This document shows positions 35,050 through 43,512 of a stretch of 64,000 bases of DNA, piece after piece. The DNA comes from Saccharibacillus sp. O23. GTDB taxonomy: Bacteria; Bacillota; Bacilli; Paenibacillales; Paenibacillaceae. The stretch spans positions 310,001 to 374,000 of the forward strand of contig NZ_NJDE01000007.1 of assembly GCF_002205895.1 (NCBI RefSeq), given 5' to 3'. Position 1 is the stretch's first letter; each line of letters starts with the position of its first letter. Both the position numbers and the translations under genes were made by a program. The notes beneath the pieces were generated by a model that was not told the DNA's origin, ran no database searches, and saw only the letters and a list, made by a program, of their open reading frames with translations.

Positions 35050-36544
35050 GGGAACGGTCTCTTTGCACGATCTTTTTGCTGACGAGCTGTCCGCTGAGCG
35101 TGACCATCGGCATGCCGCCGCCCGGATTCACGGTTCCGCCCACGAAATACAGATTGTTGTAGAGTTCGCTTTGCTTGGCATGCTTGAACCCTTTGTTTTT
35201 CTTGCGGTCCGACAGCGTTCCGTAAATGGCGCCGCGGTCCGATCCGTACGTGTTGCGGATATCTTCGGGGGTCCACATGTCTTTGGTGACAATATTTTCC
35301 CGCAGATCGTGCAAGCCCATTTTCTCCAATTTGATCAGGACGCGCTCGGCAAACTGCTCGTATTCCTGCCGGCTGATCGGTTTCTGATCTTGGATATACG
35401 GAATATGCGGCAGCACTTTGATATTCTCGTGGCCTTCCGGGGCCTGCGAAGGATCGGTTTTGTTGACGTTGACCAGATAAATCACCGGATCGTTCGGCAG
35501 CTTGTGATCATGGAAAATGGACTGCATCTGCTGCTTCATGTTTTTCGCGAAAAAGAAATTATGATGGCGAAGCTGCGGATACGTTTTTTTCACGCCCAGA
35601 TGCAGAACGAGACCGGAACTGGCCGGTTCGAATTTTTGTTTCAATTTGTCCACGAAGCGGCTGTCTTCTTGCAGCAGTCGTTCGTACACCGGAATGACTT
35701 CCATATTCGACACGTAATAATCCGCGGTCAGCCGGGTTCCGTCTGCCAACCAAGCGCCCGTGATCGCGTTCTTCTTTTTTTCGAGCTTGGCGACCGGCGT
35801 CCCGAAATGGAAAACGACGCCTTCTTCTTGGGCCAGCTTCACCAAACCGTCCGCCAACTTATTGAGCCCGCCGGGTACGTACCACAGGCCTTGGTCATGC
35901 TGCATATAGATCATCATGTTCAAGACGGCCGGCGCGTCGTAAGGCGACGAACCCACGTATTTGATAAAGTAGGACAGCATATCGCGCAGCTGCTTATTGC
36001 TGATCCGTTTGTCGATGCCTTCGTGAACGGTCGAAAACAGATCGAAATTTTTCAACGCGCCGAGCAGGCTGGTATGCTTCATGATTTCTTTGGTCGAATC
36101 CACGCCGTGCTTGAAATACGTCTGATCCGTCATCTCGTAGATCTTTTTGGAATAATCCAGCAGCTTCCGATACTCGCGCATGTCTTTCGCGCTCAACGAC
36201 GGATTGTTCTCGCCCATTTGCTTGAGGTCTTCGTACAAGTCGATCACGTTTCCGTCCGGGAAAAAGGAGCGCCATTGATGGTCCAGCTTCTCGATCCGCA
36301 CGTAGTCTTTCATGGATTTCCCGCTGGCTTTGAACAGATCTTCGAATACCCGGGGCATCGTCAGAATGGAGGGACCCAAGTCGAAACCGAAACCGTCCTG
36401 ATCCAACCGGTTCAGTTTGCCTCCGATATGATTGTTTTTCTCGTACAAAGAGACGGCGTAACCTGCCTGCGCCAGCGAGATCGCGGCCGACAGCCCTCCC
36501 AGTCCGCCTCCGATTACTACTACGCTTTTGTTTGTCGTGTTCAC
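35036..36544 (-). CDS. crtP: 4,4'-diaponeurosporene oxygenase (CrtP-like)
   Basis: GTG at 36544, with GGAAGGAG ten bases upstream, gives 502 residues, close to staphylococcal CrtP (497). The FAD motif is VVVIGGGLGGLSAAISLAQAGY, and the C-terminal signature is NLYFVGGTVNPGGGMPMVTLSG. The family is the CrtI-type oxidoreductases, and CrtP oxidises the terminal methyl group of the C30 carotenoid to an aldehyde. The overlap with the aldehyde dehydrogenase gene supports this pairing. An upstream in-frame ATG (36607) would add 21 residues that include the ribosome binding site, so I prefer the GTG. Confidence 0.85.
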   Translation of the reverse strand: MNTTNKSVVVIGGGLGGLSAAISLAQAGYAVSLYEKNNHIGGKLNRLDQDGFGFDLGPSILTMPRVFEDLFKASGKSMKDYVRIEKLDHQWRSFFPDGNVIDLYEDLKQMGENNPSLSAKDMREYRKLLDYSKKIYEMTDQTYFKHGVDSTKEIMKHTSLLGALKNFDLFSTVHEGIDKRISNKQLRDMLSYFIKYVGSSPYDAPAVLNMMIYMQHDQGLWYVPGGLNKLADGLVKLAQEEGVVFHFGTPVAKLEKKKNAITGAWLADGTRLTADYYVSNMEVIPVYERLLQEDSRFVDKLKQKFEPASSGLVLHLGVKKTYPQLRHHNFFFAKNMKQQMQSIFHDHKLPNDPVIYLVNVNKTDPSQAPEGHENIKVLPHIPYIQDQKPISRQEYEQFAERVLIKLEKMGLHDLRENIVTKDMWTPEDIRNTYGSDRGAIYGTLSDRKKNKGFKHAKQSELYNNLYFVGGTVNPGGGMPMVTLSGQLVSKKIVQRDRSHARR

Positions 36545-36582
36545 TTGTCGGGGGTCTCCTTCCCATGAAACGAAAATGTCGT

Positions 36583-37482
36583 TCATTGTTGCGCCGAGCA
36601 GGCCGGCAGTTCGACCGTTTCTCGGATGCGGCGCGCGATCAAGGCCCAAGCTTCTTCCGCTTTTTCTTTCGGACCGAGATGGGTGAACGAGTGTTTGCAG
36701 CCCTCGAACACTTTCGCTTCGACCTTCGCGCCGGCCGCTCTCAATTTCTCCGCGTAAACTTCCGCTTCCGGCCTGAACGCGTCAAGCCCCGCGATCAAGA
36801 TCAGAGCGGGCGCCAATCGGTCGCTGACCGTCGCGTAAACGGGAGAAGCGAGAGGGTTCTCCGCTTGGCCTTTTTTCGGGACGTAGCACAGGTTCAAAAA
36901 ATGGGCGACTTGCGGATAGCGGGCCCGCAGCATGTCCGGTTCCGGTTTGTTCGAATACGGAGTGGCAAAATCGAGCATCGGACCGTTCAGCACTTGAAGC
37001 AGGGGTTGAGCCTCGCCTTTTTCTTCCAGATAAAGACAAAGCGCAGCAGCCAGATTCGCGCCGGAGCTTTGCCCGCCGATCACGATCCGTTCCGGATCGA
37101 GATTCAAGCCGTCGGCATTGTTCTGGATCCACCGGAAAATCTCGTACAGCTGTTCGATCGGCTTCGGAAAAGGATACTCCGGCGCTTTGGCGTAATCGAC
37201 GTTCGCGACGACGCAGCCGGTCCGATTGGCCAGATAACGGCAGTACGGATCGTCCATCTCTTTGTCGTGCATGATGAACGCTCCCCCGTGGAGATTGATG
37301 TACAACGGGAATTTTTTCTGCGCGGCTTCCGAAGGATAGTACAAGGCGATATCCGCGGTCTTCACGGAGGTCTCGATCCGCAGTTCTTTTTTTTCGGTCA
37401 CCGGTTCGGAATCGAGCATAGGCGTCTTCAAAGCTTGATTGGGCAGAAGACGAAGGAGCTTTGCGGCCATCAGAGTGAGCAA
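36583..37482 (-). CDS. Alpha/beta hydrolase (hormone-sensitive-lipase type) leading the carotenoid operon
   Basis: A 299-residue esterase with a TTG start behind GAGG. The oxyanion-hole motif is YINLHGGAF, the nucleophile elbow GGQSSGAN, the acid in AGLDAFRPE and the histidine in GCKHSFTH. It has no signal peptide, but a hydrophobic N-terminus. It is the first gene of the five-gene unit, 38 bases before crtP. In staphylococci the end of the pathway needs an acyltransferase (CrtO) to esterify the glucosyl carotenoid. No CrtO is present here, so a role of this enzyme in ester formation or removal is tempting but unproven. Confidence 0.8.
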   Translation of the reverse strand: MLTLMAAKLLRLLPNQALKTPMLDSEPVTEKKELRIETSVKTADIALYYPSEAAQKKFPLYINLHGGAFIMHDKEMDDPYCRYLANRTGCVVANVDYAKAPEYPFPKPIEQLYEIFRWIQNNADGLNLDPERIVIGGQSSGANLAAALCLYLEEKGEAQPLLQVLNGPMLDFATPYSNKPEPDMLRARYPQVAHFLNLCYVPKKGQAENPLASPVYATVSDRLAPALILIAGLDAFRPEAEVYAEKLRAAGAKVEAKVFEGCKHSFTHLGPKEKAEEAWALIARRIRETVELPACSAQQ

Positions 37483-37537
37483 TAGGGTAACCTCGCTTTT
37501 TACCGTTTGACTTGAATCGAGCTGTATGTATGCTTAC

Positions 37538-37556
37538 TCAATAATTATCATTACCC
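37538..37556. promoter_or_regulatory. Fur/PerR-like box upstream of the carotenoid operon
   Basis: On the minus strand GGTAATGATAATTATTGAG matches the classical 19-base Fur box at 14 positions (TAATGATAAT, ATT). One arm is perfect, the other weak. PerR boxes are very similar, so the regulator cannot be told apart. Confidence 0.45.
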
Positions 37557-37600
37557 GAAAAAGCGGGCCGCGCGTCTTCTTTTATCGCGAACCGAATAAA

Positions 37601-37632
37601 AAAACAGGATGCCTGCGCAGGCATCCTGTTTT
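37601..37632. terminator. Bidirectional terminator
   Basis: A perfect palindrome AAAACAGGATGCCTGC with its complement. It ends the mqnB-mqnD transcript on the minus strand, and its T run also works on the plus strand. Confidence 0.9.
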
Positions 37633-37676
37633 CGCGTCCGTTTTTTGCGGAAGACGGACAACTTTTCGTCGCGCGA

Positions 37677-38510
37677 CTAAAAGTCCAACAGCTTCTCGTC
37701 GAACTCCGGTACGAGTCCTTCTTTCGCCGCGCGAACCAGCAGCGAGCGTACGGCAGCGTAGCCGTCTTGGCCGAGATCGGCGGTGAATTCGTTGACGTAG
37801 AGCGCGATATGCGAATCGGCGACGGCGGGGTCCATCTCCTGCGCGTGCTCCAATACGTAATCGCGCGAAGCTTCGGGATGCTTCCAAGCGTATTCGACCG
37901 AAGCGCGAATCCATTCGGCGACCGGCTTCGGATCGACCGCGCCGCGTTTGGCGATGATCGCGCCGAGCGGGATCGGCAGGCCGGTATCGCTTTCCCACCA
38001 ATCGCCCATATCGGCGAGCTTATGCAGACCGTAATTCTGATACGTGAACCGGGCTTCGTGGATCACGAGTCCGGCGTCGATCTCGCCGCTTTGCACGGCC
38101 GGCATGATCTTGTCGAACGGCATGACGACCACTTCGCCGATGCCGCCGGGAATGGTCTGCGCCGCCCAGAGGCGGAACAGCAGATAAGCGGTCGAGCGTT
38201 CGCTCGGCACGGCGATGCGTTTGCCAGACAGGTCCGCGGGCGCAGCCGCGTCCCGGGTCAAGACGAGCGGACCGCAGCCGCGTCCGAGCGCGCCGCCGCA
38301 AGGAATCAGCGTATAGTCGTCCAATACCCACGGCAGAGCGGCGTAAGAGATCTTCATGATCTCCGGGCCTTCGCCCGCGGCCGCCCAATTGTTGGTGATA
38401 TCGATATCGGCGTAAGTCACTTCGAACTCCGGCGCGCCTTCGATCAGGCCGTGAGCCAGAGCATGGAATACGAACGTGTCGTTGGGACACGGGGAATAAG
38501 CGATCTTCAA
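37677..38510 (-). CDS. mqnD: 1,4-dihydroxy-6-naphthoate synthase (futalosine menaquinone pathway)
   Basis: A 277-residue protein of the periplasmic-binding fold that MqnA/MqnD enzymes use. The opening KIAYSPCPNDTFVFHAL is the MqnD hallmark, followed by DIDITNNWA, GCGPLVL and IAVPSERSTAYLLF. It converts cyclic dehypoxanthine futalosine to 1,4-dihydroxy-6-naphthoate. The start is TTG at 38510, overlapping the upstream stop (TTGA) with GGAGG nine bases before it. Longer in-frame forms run into mqnB. It is coupled to mqnB. MqnA and MqnC are not in the window. Confidence 0.92.
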   Translation of the reverse strand: MKIAYSPCPNDTFVFHALAHGLIEGAPEFEVTYADIDITNNWAAAGEGPEIMKISYAALPWVLDDYTLIPCGGALGRGCGPLVLTRDAAAPADLSGKRIAVPSERSTAYLLFRLWAAQTIPGGIGEVVVMPFDKIMPAVQSGEIDAGLVIHEARFTYQNYGLHKLADMGDWWESDTGLPIPLGAIIAKRGAVDPKPVAEWIRASVEYAWKHPEASRDYVLEHAQEMDPAVADSHIALYVNEFTADLGQDGYAAVRSLLVRAAKEGLVPEFDEKLLDF

Positions 38511-39223
38511 GCGTAGAACACCTCCGGTAAAATTGAGCTTGCTTCGCGAAGCGCGATCAGCGCTTCGCCGATCTTCCAAGCGGCGCGGTCTCGGGGGCCG
38601 ACCGCGTTGGAGATCCCGCGCAGTTCCAGCGCGGGCACCCCGAACTGCCGGGCGGCTTCCGCCACGCCGAAGCCTTCCATGCCTTCGGCCGCCGCGCCGG
38701 GCACGCGCGCGGCCAGCGCCTGCGCGCCCGCAAGCGTGCCGGTCGTCGTGGCGACCGTCAGCACCGGCGCAAGGCGCGTTTCCAAGCCGGCGCTTCGCAG
38801 CGCGCCGGCGAGCGAGGCCGAGACATCCGGCTCGGCCTCGATCACGGACGAGCCGAAGCCCAGCTCGTCCACGGAGATAAAGCCGTCCGGGCTGTCCGAG
38901 CCCAGATCGGCCGCAACCATGCGGCTCGCCACGACCAGCGAGCCGATCGGAGCGACGCCGGCGAAGCCTCCGGCGATGCCCGCGCTGACGACGCGGGCAT
39001 AATTCCCGCGCGCGAGCGCGGCGGCCGTTCCCGCCGCCGCCGCGGCGACGCCGACGCCTGCGGCGATCACGTCGAAGCGTTCGTCGCCGTCGATTCCGGC
39101 AAGCACCGCTTCGCGTTCGGCCTCGACGGCGGTGACGATCAGAGTGCGAGCGGAGGAAAGCGAACGCCCTCCGCTCGCGCTCGTATCGGCGGAATCATAA
39201 AATCGAAGATTAAGCTGGTGCAT
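38507..39223 (-). CDS. mqnB: Futalosine hydrolase
   Basis: A 238-residue nucleoside-phosphorylase-fold protein that removes hypoxanthine from futalosine in menaquinone synthesis. Evidence is the ILVTA-like start (TLIVTAVEAEREAVL), the glycine-rich VSAGIAGGFAGVAPIGSLVVAS, and the C-terminal AEGMEGFGVAEAARQFGVPALELRGISN, with conserved glutamates expected to bind the ribose. AGGAG precedes ATG. It is the first gene of a two-gene unit with mqnD, which confirms the pathway assignment. Confidence 0.9.
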   Translation of the reverse strand: MHQLNLRFYDSADTSASGGRSLSSARTLIVTAVEAEREAVLAGIDGDERFDVIAAGVGVAAAAAGTAAALARGNYARVVSAGIAGGFAGVAPIGSLVVASRMVAADLGSDSPDGFISVDELGFGSSVIEAEPDVSASLAGALRSAGLETRLAPVLTVATTTGTLAGAQALAARVPGAAAEGMEGFGVAEAARQFGVPALELRGISNAVGPRDRAAWKIGEALIALREASSILPEVFYA

Positions 39224-39404
39224 AGGATCGACTCCTTGCTATGATAGGTGAGTTCGAACGGACAAATATTGGACACAATCCATAGGTAACGTTACTGCTA
39301 AACCCGCCTCTTGTAAAGCGCGGCGCCCGCTTGAAGCGACCTTACGCGCATTCGCTGCCGCCGCGCCCGGCGAAAACGAAAAAGGAAAGGAGGCGAAATC
39401 GCTT

Positions 39405-39959
39405 ATGCCGGAGATCGCCGACCATTTGGACCGCGGACTGTCCGTGCTGTTCATCGGATTCAACCCGAGCTTGCGTTCGGGCGAGACCGGACACCATTAC
39501 GCCAATCCGCGCAATAACTTCTGGCGGATCCTCGAAGAATCCGGTCTGACCCCGCGGCGGTATTCGCCCGAAGAAGACGGCGAACTGCTGAAGCTGGGCT
39601 ACGGGTTTACGAATATCGTCGCTCGCCCGACCCGCGGCGTGGAAGACATCGCGCGCGAAGAATACCGCGAAGGCCGGCGGATTCTGCAGCGCAAGCTGAA
39701 GGAATACCTGCCTAAGGTCGCCTGCTACGTAGGCAAAGGCGTCTACGCCGAATTCACCGGCCGCAGAAAGTCCGATTGGGGATTCCAAGCGGAATCGGCC
39801 GTCGACGGCGTGATCGATTTCGTCGCTCCGTCGTCCAGCGGCCTTGTACGCATGCCGATGCGGGAGATCGTAAGCATCTATACGCAGCTTCGTTATTACC
39901 TCGAAGACGAGGCGCAGCCGGGCGGCGCGGAAAGCCGACTCCCGATCGACCGCCTTTGA
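39405..39959 (+). CDS. mug: G/U mismatch-specific DNA glycosylase (MUG/TDG family 2)
   Basis: A 184-residue uracil-DNA glycosylase-fold protein. The active-site motif is FIGFNPSLRSGETGHHYANP (family GxNPG), followed by NNFWRIL. The second motif is APSSSGL, where E. coli Mug has NPSGLS. It removes uracil or ethenocytosine opposite G in base-excision repair. A GGAGG lies 13 bases before ATG, slightly far. It stands alone; the next gene is unrelated. Confidence 0.9.
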   Translation: MPEIADHLDRGLSVLFIGFNPSLRSGETGHHYANPRNNFWRILEESGLTPRRYSPEEDGELLKLGYGFTNIVARPTRGVEDIAREEYREGRRILQRKLKEYLPKVACYVGKGVYAEFTGRRKSDWGFQAESAVDGVIDFVAPSSSGLVRMPMREIVSIYTQLRYYLEDEAQPGGAESRLPIDRL

Positions 39960-40083
39960 GCCTTCGACGGGTTCGTTTTGCTGCTGCAAGAACCGGGCGG
40001 AAATGCCGATATATCTGTTATCTCCATGAACATGTACACACAATGCCGCAATTTGCGGTTCCGAAAAGGGAAAGGGGGAGAGC

Positions 40084-42516
40084 ATGGAAACCGTACAGGG
40101 AACTTACAATCTAGGACTGGTGGTCGTTTCCTGCATCATCTCGGTGCTCGCTTCGTATGCAGCTTTGAACTTGGCGGGCCGAATTCATACGGCGCGCGGC
40201 AAACTGCGCTCTTTTTGGTTAGCCGGGGGCGCGGTATCGATGGGCCTGGGAATCTGGTCGATGCACTTCGTCGGCATGTTGGCGCTCAAGCTGCCTATGC
40301 AGATGACATACAGCATTCCGCTCGTCTTATTGTCCATGATCATTCCGATCGTGGTCTCGTTCATCGCGTTATGGACCGTCACGCGCAAGAAATTAACGCT
40401 TAGGGCGCTGTTGATCGGCGGCTTGCTGCTCGCTTCCGGCGTCGTCGACATGCATTATACGGGGATGGCCGCGATGGCGATGAAGATCACTTACGATCCG
40501 AGACTGGTCGCGCTCTCCGTGCTTATCGCCGTTACCGCTTCGTTGGCCGCGCTCGCTTTAATGAGAGAACTGCGTCAGGAAGGCCGCCATATTCTGATCA
40601 AACTGGCCAGCGCCGTCATTATGGGAACGGCCATCGCCGGCATGCATTATACCGGAATGGCGGCGGCGAGCTTCCATATCCATGAGCATAATCTTGCCGC
40701 CATGAGCGCGAATCAGGTCAATACCGAGAGCCTGGCATTGATCATCGCGCTGAGCAGCCTGCTGCTGATCGGCTTTACGATCTACGGCGCGTTCATGAAC
40801 AGCCGTCTGAATTTGAAAGACAAGATGATTCGCAGACAAGAGAAATGGTATCGCGCCTTGTACGAGAACAACGCCGACGGCATTCTTTCCATCGATACCG
40901 CAGGCTTGATTACCGACATGAATCCCGCGCTGCTGGAATTGACCGGTTCCAGGCGCGAAGACTTTATCGGCAAGCCGATCATGGCGATTCAACGCTTTTT
41001 CGAACCCGCGGTCTACCGGGAAATACGCAATCAACACGCGAGCGCTCGCGAAGGTTCCTCCATCGCTTACGAGACGCGGATCAAGCATCCCGACGGACAG
41101 TCGATTCATCTGAGCGTGGTCAGCATTCCCGTCAGTCTCGACGGCGAAGCGACAGGGTCCCATATCATCGTAAGAGACATTACCGAGCAGAAGCAAAATC
41201 AAGCCACGGTCGAACATCTCGCGTACCACGACGAATTGACCAGCTTGCCGAACCGCAGGCAATTCAACAGCCTTGTGGAAGAACGGATTCGCGGCGCCCA
41301 AGGCACGAAGCGGCTGGCCGTCATGGTCATGGACATCGACCGTTTCAAGATGATCAACGATTCGCTCGGACATGCTTACGGCGACGCGTTTTTGCAGAAA
41401 GTCAGCCAGCGCATCGGCGAAGTCATTCGCCCGGAAAAAGTGACCTTGTCTCGCATGGGAGGCGACGAATTCGCGCTGCTCTATCATTCGTTCGACTCGG
41501 ACGAAGAGGTCGAGCAGTTGGCGCAGCGCATCGTATCGGTCATTCAGGTTCCGTATACGCTGAAAGACAGCGACTTCTACGTCAGTGCCAGCATCGGCAT
41601 CGCCGTTTATCCGGAACACGGAGAAGACCGGGACGAATTGATCAAGAACGCCGATTCGGCGATGTACGAAGTGAAGCGCGGCGGCAAGAACGGCTATCGC
41701 TTCTATTCGGCCGAACTCGACGAGGAACTGCTGTTCAAGATCGAGATCGAAGCCGACCTGCACCGGGCGATCGACCGCGGCGAGTTGGAAGTGCATTATC
41801 AACCTCAGTACCGGATGCCGGGCAGCCTATTGATCGGCATGGAGGCGCTGCTGCGCTGGAACCACCCGGTTCGGGGCATGATTCCGCCGGGCCGTTTCAT
41901 TCCGATCGCCGAAGAAAGCGGCCAGATCATGGAGATCGGACGTTGGGTGCTGCGAGAAGCCTGCCGTCAGGCCAAAGCGTGGCATGACGAAGGACAGCCG
42001 AAGGTTCCCGTATCCGTCAATCTCTCGACCCAACAGTTCCATCAACCCGATCTGGAGTTCGAAATCGAACGGATCTTGGTCGAAACGGGATTGGACCCGG
42101 AATATTTGGAGCTCGAGATCACGGAGAGCATGATGCTGGACCCGACGATCTCGATCGCGATCATGGATCGTCTAAGCCGGCTGGGCATTCGCCTCAGCTT
42201 GGACGACTTCGGGACCGGCTACAGTTCGCTCAGCTATCTGAGCATGCTGCCGATCAGCCGCTTGAAGATCGATCGTTCTTTCGTGATGAGGCTCGAAGAG
42301 AGCGGCAACGAAAGAGCGATCGTCACGACCATTATCGCGATGGCTAAAAGCTTGGGGCTGGACGTGATCGCGGAAGGCATCGAGACGGAGAAGCAGCTCG
42401 ATATTCTGACCAGTCAGCGCTGTTTGGATTTTCAAGGTTACTATTTCGGCCGTCCCGTGCCGCCGGACGATCTTTTCCCGGACGAAAGACAGCCTGTTAC
42501 CGAACGCGGAGCCTAA
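40084..42516 (+). CDS. MHYT-PAS-GGDEF-EAL cyclic-di-GMP protein
   Basis: An 810-residue membrane protein. Residues 1-245 hold seven hydrophobic helices with repeated MHYT motifs (MHFVGM, DMHYTGMAAMA, GMHYTGMAAAS), which may bind copper or sense gases. A PAS domain (about 255-375) follows, then GGDEF with intact MGGDEFALL (about 385-545), then EAL with EALLRWNHP, NLSTQQF, ESMMLD and DDFGTGYSSLSYL (about 555-800). The region before GGDEF reads RPEK, so the inhibitory RxxD site is absent. Catalytic residues look intact for both synthesis and breakdown of c-di-GMP. GGGGGAG precedes ATG. Confidence 0.93.
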   Translation: METVQGTYNLGLVVVSCIISVLASYAALNLAGRIHTARGKLRSFWLAGGAVSMGLGIWSMHFVGMLALKLPMQMTYSIPLVLLSMIIPIVVSFIALWTVTRKKLTLRALLIGGLLLASGVVDMHYTGMAAMAMKITYDPRLVALSVLIAVTASLAALALMRELRQEGRHILIKLASAVIMGTAIAGMHYTGMAAASFHIHEHNLAAMSANQVNTESLALIIALSSLLLIGFTIYGAFMNSRLNLKDKMIRRQEKWYRALYENNADGILSIDTAGLITDMNPALLELTGSRREDFIGKPIMAIQRFFEPAVYREIRNQHASAREGSSIAYETRIKHPDGQSIHLSVVSIPVSLDGEATGSHIIVRDITEQKQNQATVEHLAYHDELTSLPNRRQFNSLVEERIRGAQGTKRLAVMVMDIDRFKMINDSLGHAYGDAFLQKVSQRIGEVIRPEKVTLSRMGGDEFALLYHSFDSDEEVEQLAQRIVSVIQVPYTLKDSDFYVSASIGIAVYPEHGEDRDELIKNADSAMYEVKRGGKNGYRFYSAELDEELLFKIEIEADLHRAIDRGELEVHYQPQYRMPGSLLIGMEALLRWNHPVRGMIPPGRFIPIAEESGQIMEIGRWVLREACRQAKAWHDEGQPKVPVSVNLSTQQFHQPDLEFEIERILVETGLDPEYLELEITESMMLDPTISIAIMDRLSRLGIRLSLDDFGTGYSSLSYLSMLPISRLKIDRSFVMRLEESGNERAIVTTIIAMAKSLGLDVIAEGIETEKQLDILTSQRCLDFQGYYFGRPVPPDDLFPDERQPVTERGA

Positions 42517-42607
42517 TAAGGTTTCGCGTTTTTTTGGCGCGCCGATCCGCAGTGCGAGCGTCGTCCCGTTTCCCCTTCGTCGCCGGATCGCGCAGACGCG
42601 AAAAACC

Positions 42608-42649
42608 AAAAAGACCTGCTCCGTCGATTCTCGGAGGTCAGGTCTTTTT
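42608..42649. terminator. Bidirectional terminator
   Basis: AAAAAGACCTG ... CAGGTCTTTTT with an inner TCCG/CGGA pairing lies between convergent genes. Confidence 0.85.
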
Positions 42650-42684
42650 GATATTGCGCAAAATTCGGAGCGGGGAGTCGGTCA

Positions 42685-42990
42685 TTAGCCGATAACGCCG
42701 TCTTTATAATTTTTCGTCCAGTTCTTGTCGCCGGTATGAATAACGTCTTGAACCGTTTTTTCCAATGTATCCAGCAGGTCCGCTTTGATCTGGGAGATGG
42801 TATCGAAATAAACGCGTTCTTCGTTACCGTTGATCTTTTCTCCGTAGATCGCGAGAGCGGCGTTTTCGCAGCGATGTTTTTCGACCAACTGATCGATAGA
42901 AAGAAGAGCGTGTTCGACATAGGACGAAATACTCTTGTGTTCTTTCGGGAGTTGGCTTTTCAGTTGTTGTACACGGTTTTGGGAATGCAT
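42685..42990 (-). CDS. Hypothetical helical protein, 101 aa
   Basis: ATG 42990 with AGAGGTG seven bases upstream. The product is a small, mostly helical, lysine- and glutamine-rich soluble protein (MHSQNRVQQLKSQLPKE, SYVEHALLSIDQLVEKH) ending near GDKNWTKNYKDG. Gene and upstream DNA are clearly more AT-rich than the neighbours, which hints at recent acquisition or a different expression class. A 12-bp palindrome sits just upstream. I do not recognise the family. Confidence 0.65.
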   Translation of the reverse strand: MHSQNRVQQLKSQLPKEHKSISSYVEHALLSIDQLVEKHRCENAALAIYGEKINGNEERVYFDTISQIKADLLDTLEKTVQDVIHTGDKNWTKNYKDGVIG

Positions 42991-43512
42991 GATGGTCACC
43001 TCTTTGTTGAATGTAAATTTACAATATCACATTTTCACAAAAAATTCATTAATTTTTCCTTAAAGTTTTATAACCTGAACATTTTCAAGGGTTATAAGGC
43101 TGAAAAATAAGGAAAACCATTCTTTGTGAGCCTGCGAGAAATCTTGATCTTATCGATTCCGACGTTGTGAGAGAGGCTAGAAGTGTCTAACTTGTGTCGT
43201 TGAATAATATTTCGGACGATCGTTTTCATTTGTTTATAGCTTTTCGACCATGTTGCTAAATAAATTTTCGGGACTAATGGCCTAAAAGATCCCTCGAGAT
43301 TAAAAACGCGAAAAATTGCGGATTTTCTAATATTCTGTAACCTTTTTTAACCCCCGTGTAAAGACATTTCGACTGCCGAATCCCTATACTGGGACACAGG
43401 AGTTGGAGCCGGGCATCAAGAAGGACCCGCATGAAAATTCCGTAGAATCCGGACAGGCGTCCTCATGGAAGCGAAGCGAGCAGAGCCGCCGGAAAACAAC
43501 GGAGGTAGCGAG
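42991..43512. other. AT-rich intergenic region
   Basis: About 520 bases without a gene. It contains the perfect palindrome TGTAAATTTACA at 43012-43023 next to the small hypothetical gene, and a possible -10 (TATACT near 43386) ahead of the deacetylase gene. I see no riboswitch consensus. Confidence 0.5.
43012..43023. promoter_or_regulatory. 12-bp palindrome upstream of the hypothetical gene
   Basis: TGTAAATTTACA is perfect and lies about 20 bases before the 42990 start, a typical operator position. The binding protein is unknown. Confidence 0.4.

Noticed and set aside
32068-36544. C40 (phytoene) rather than C30 carotenoid pathway
   Set aside because: The presence of a CrtQ-like transferase and an aldehyde dehydrogenase beside two CrtI-type genes is the staphylococcal-type C30 arrangement; no lycopene cyclase or crtB/crtE is present. 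The point remains an inference.
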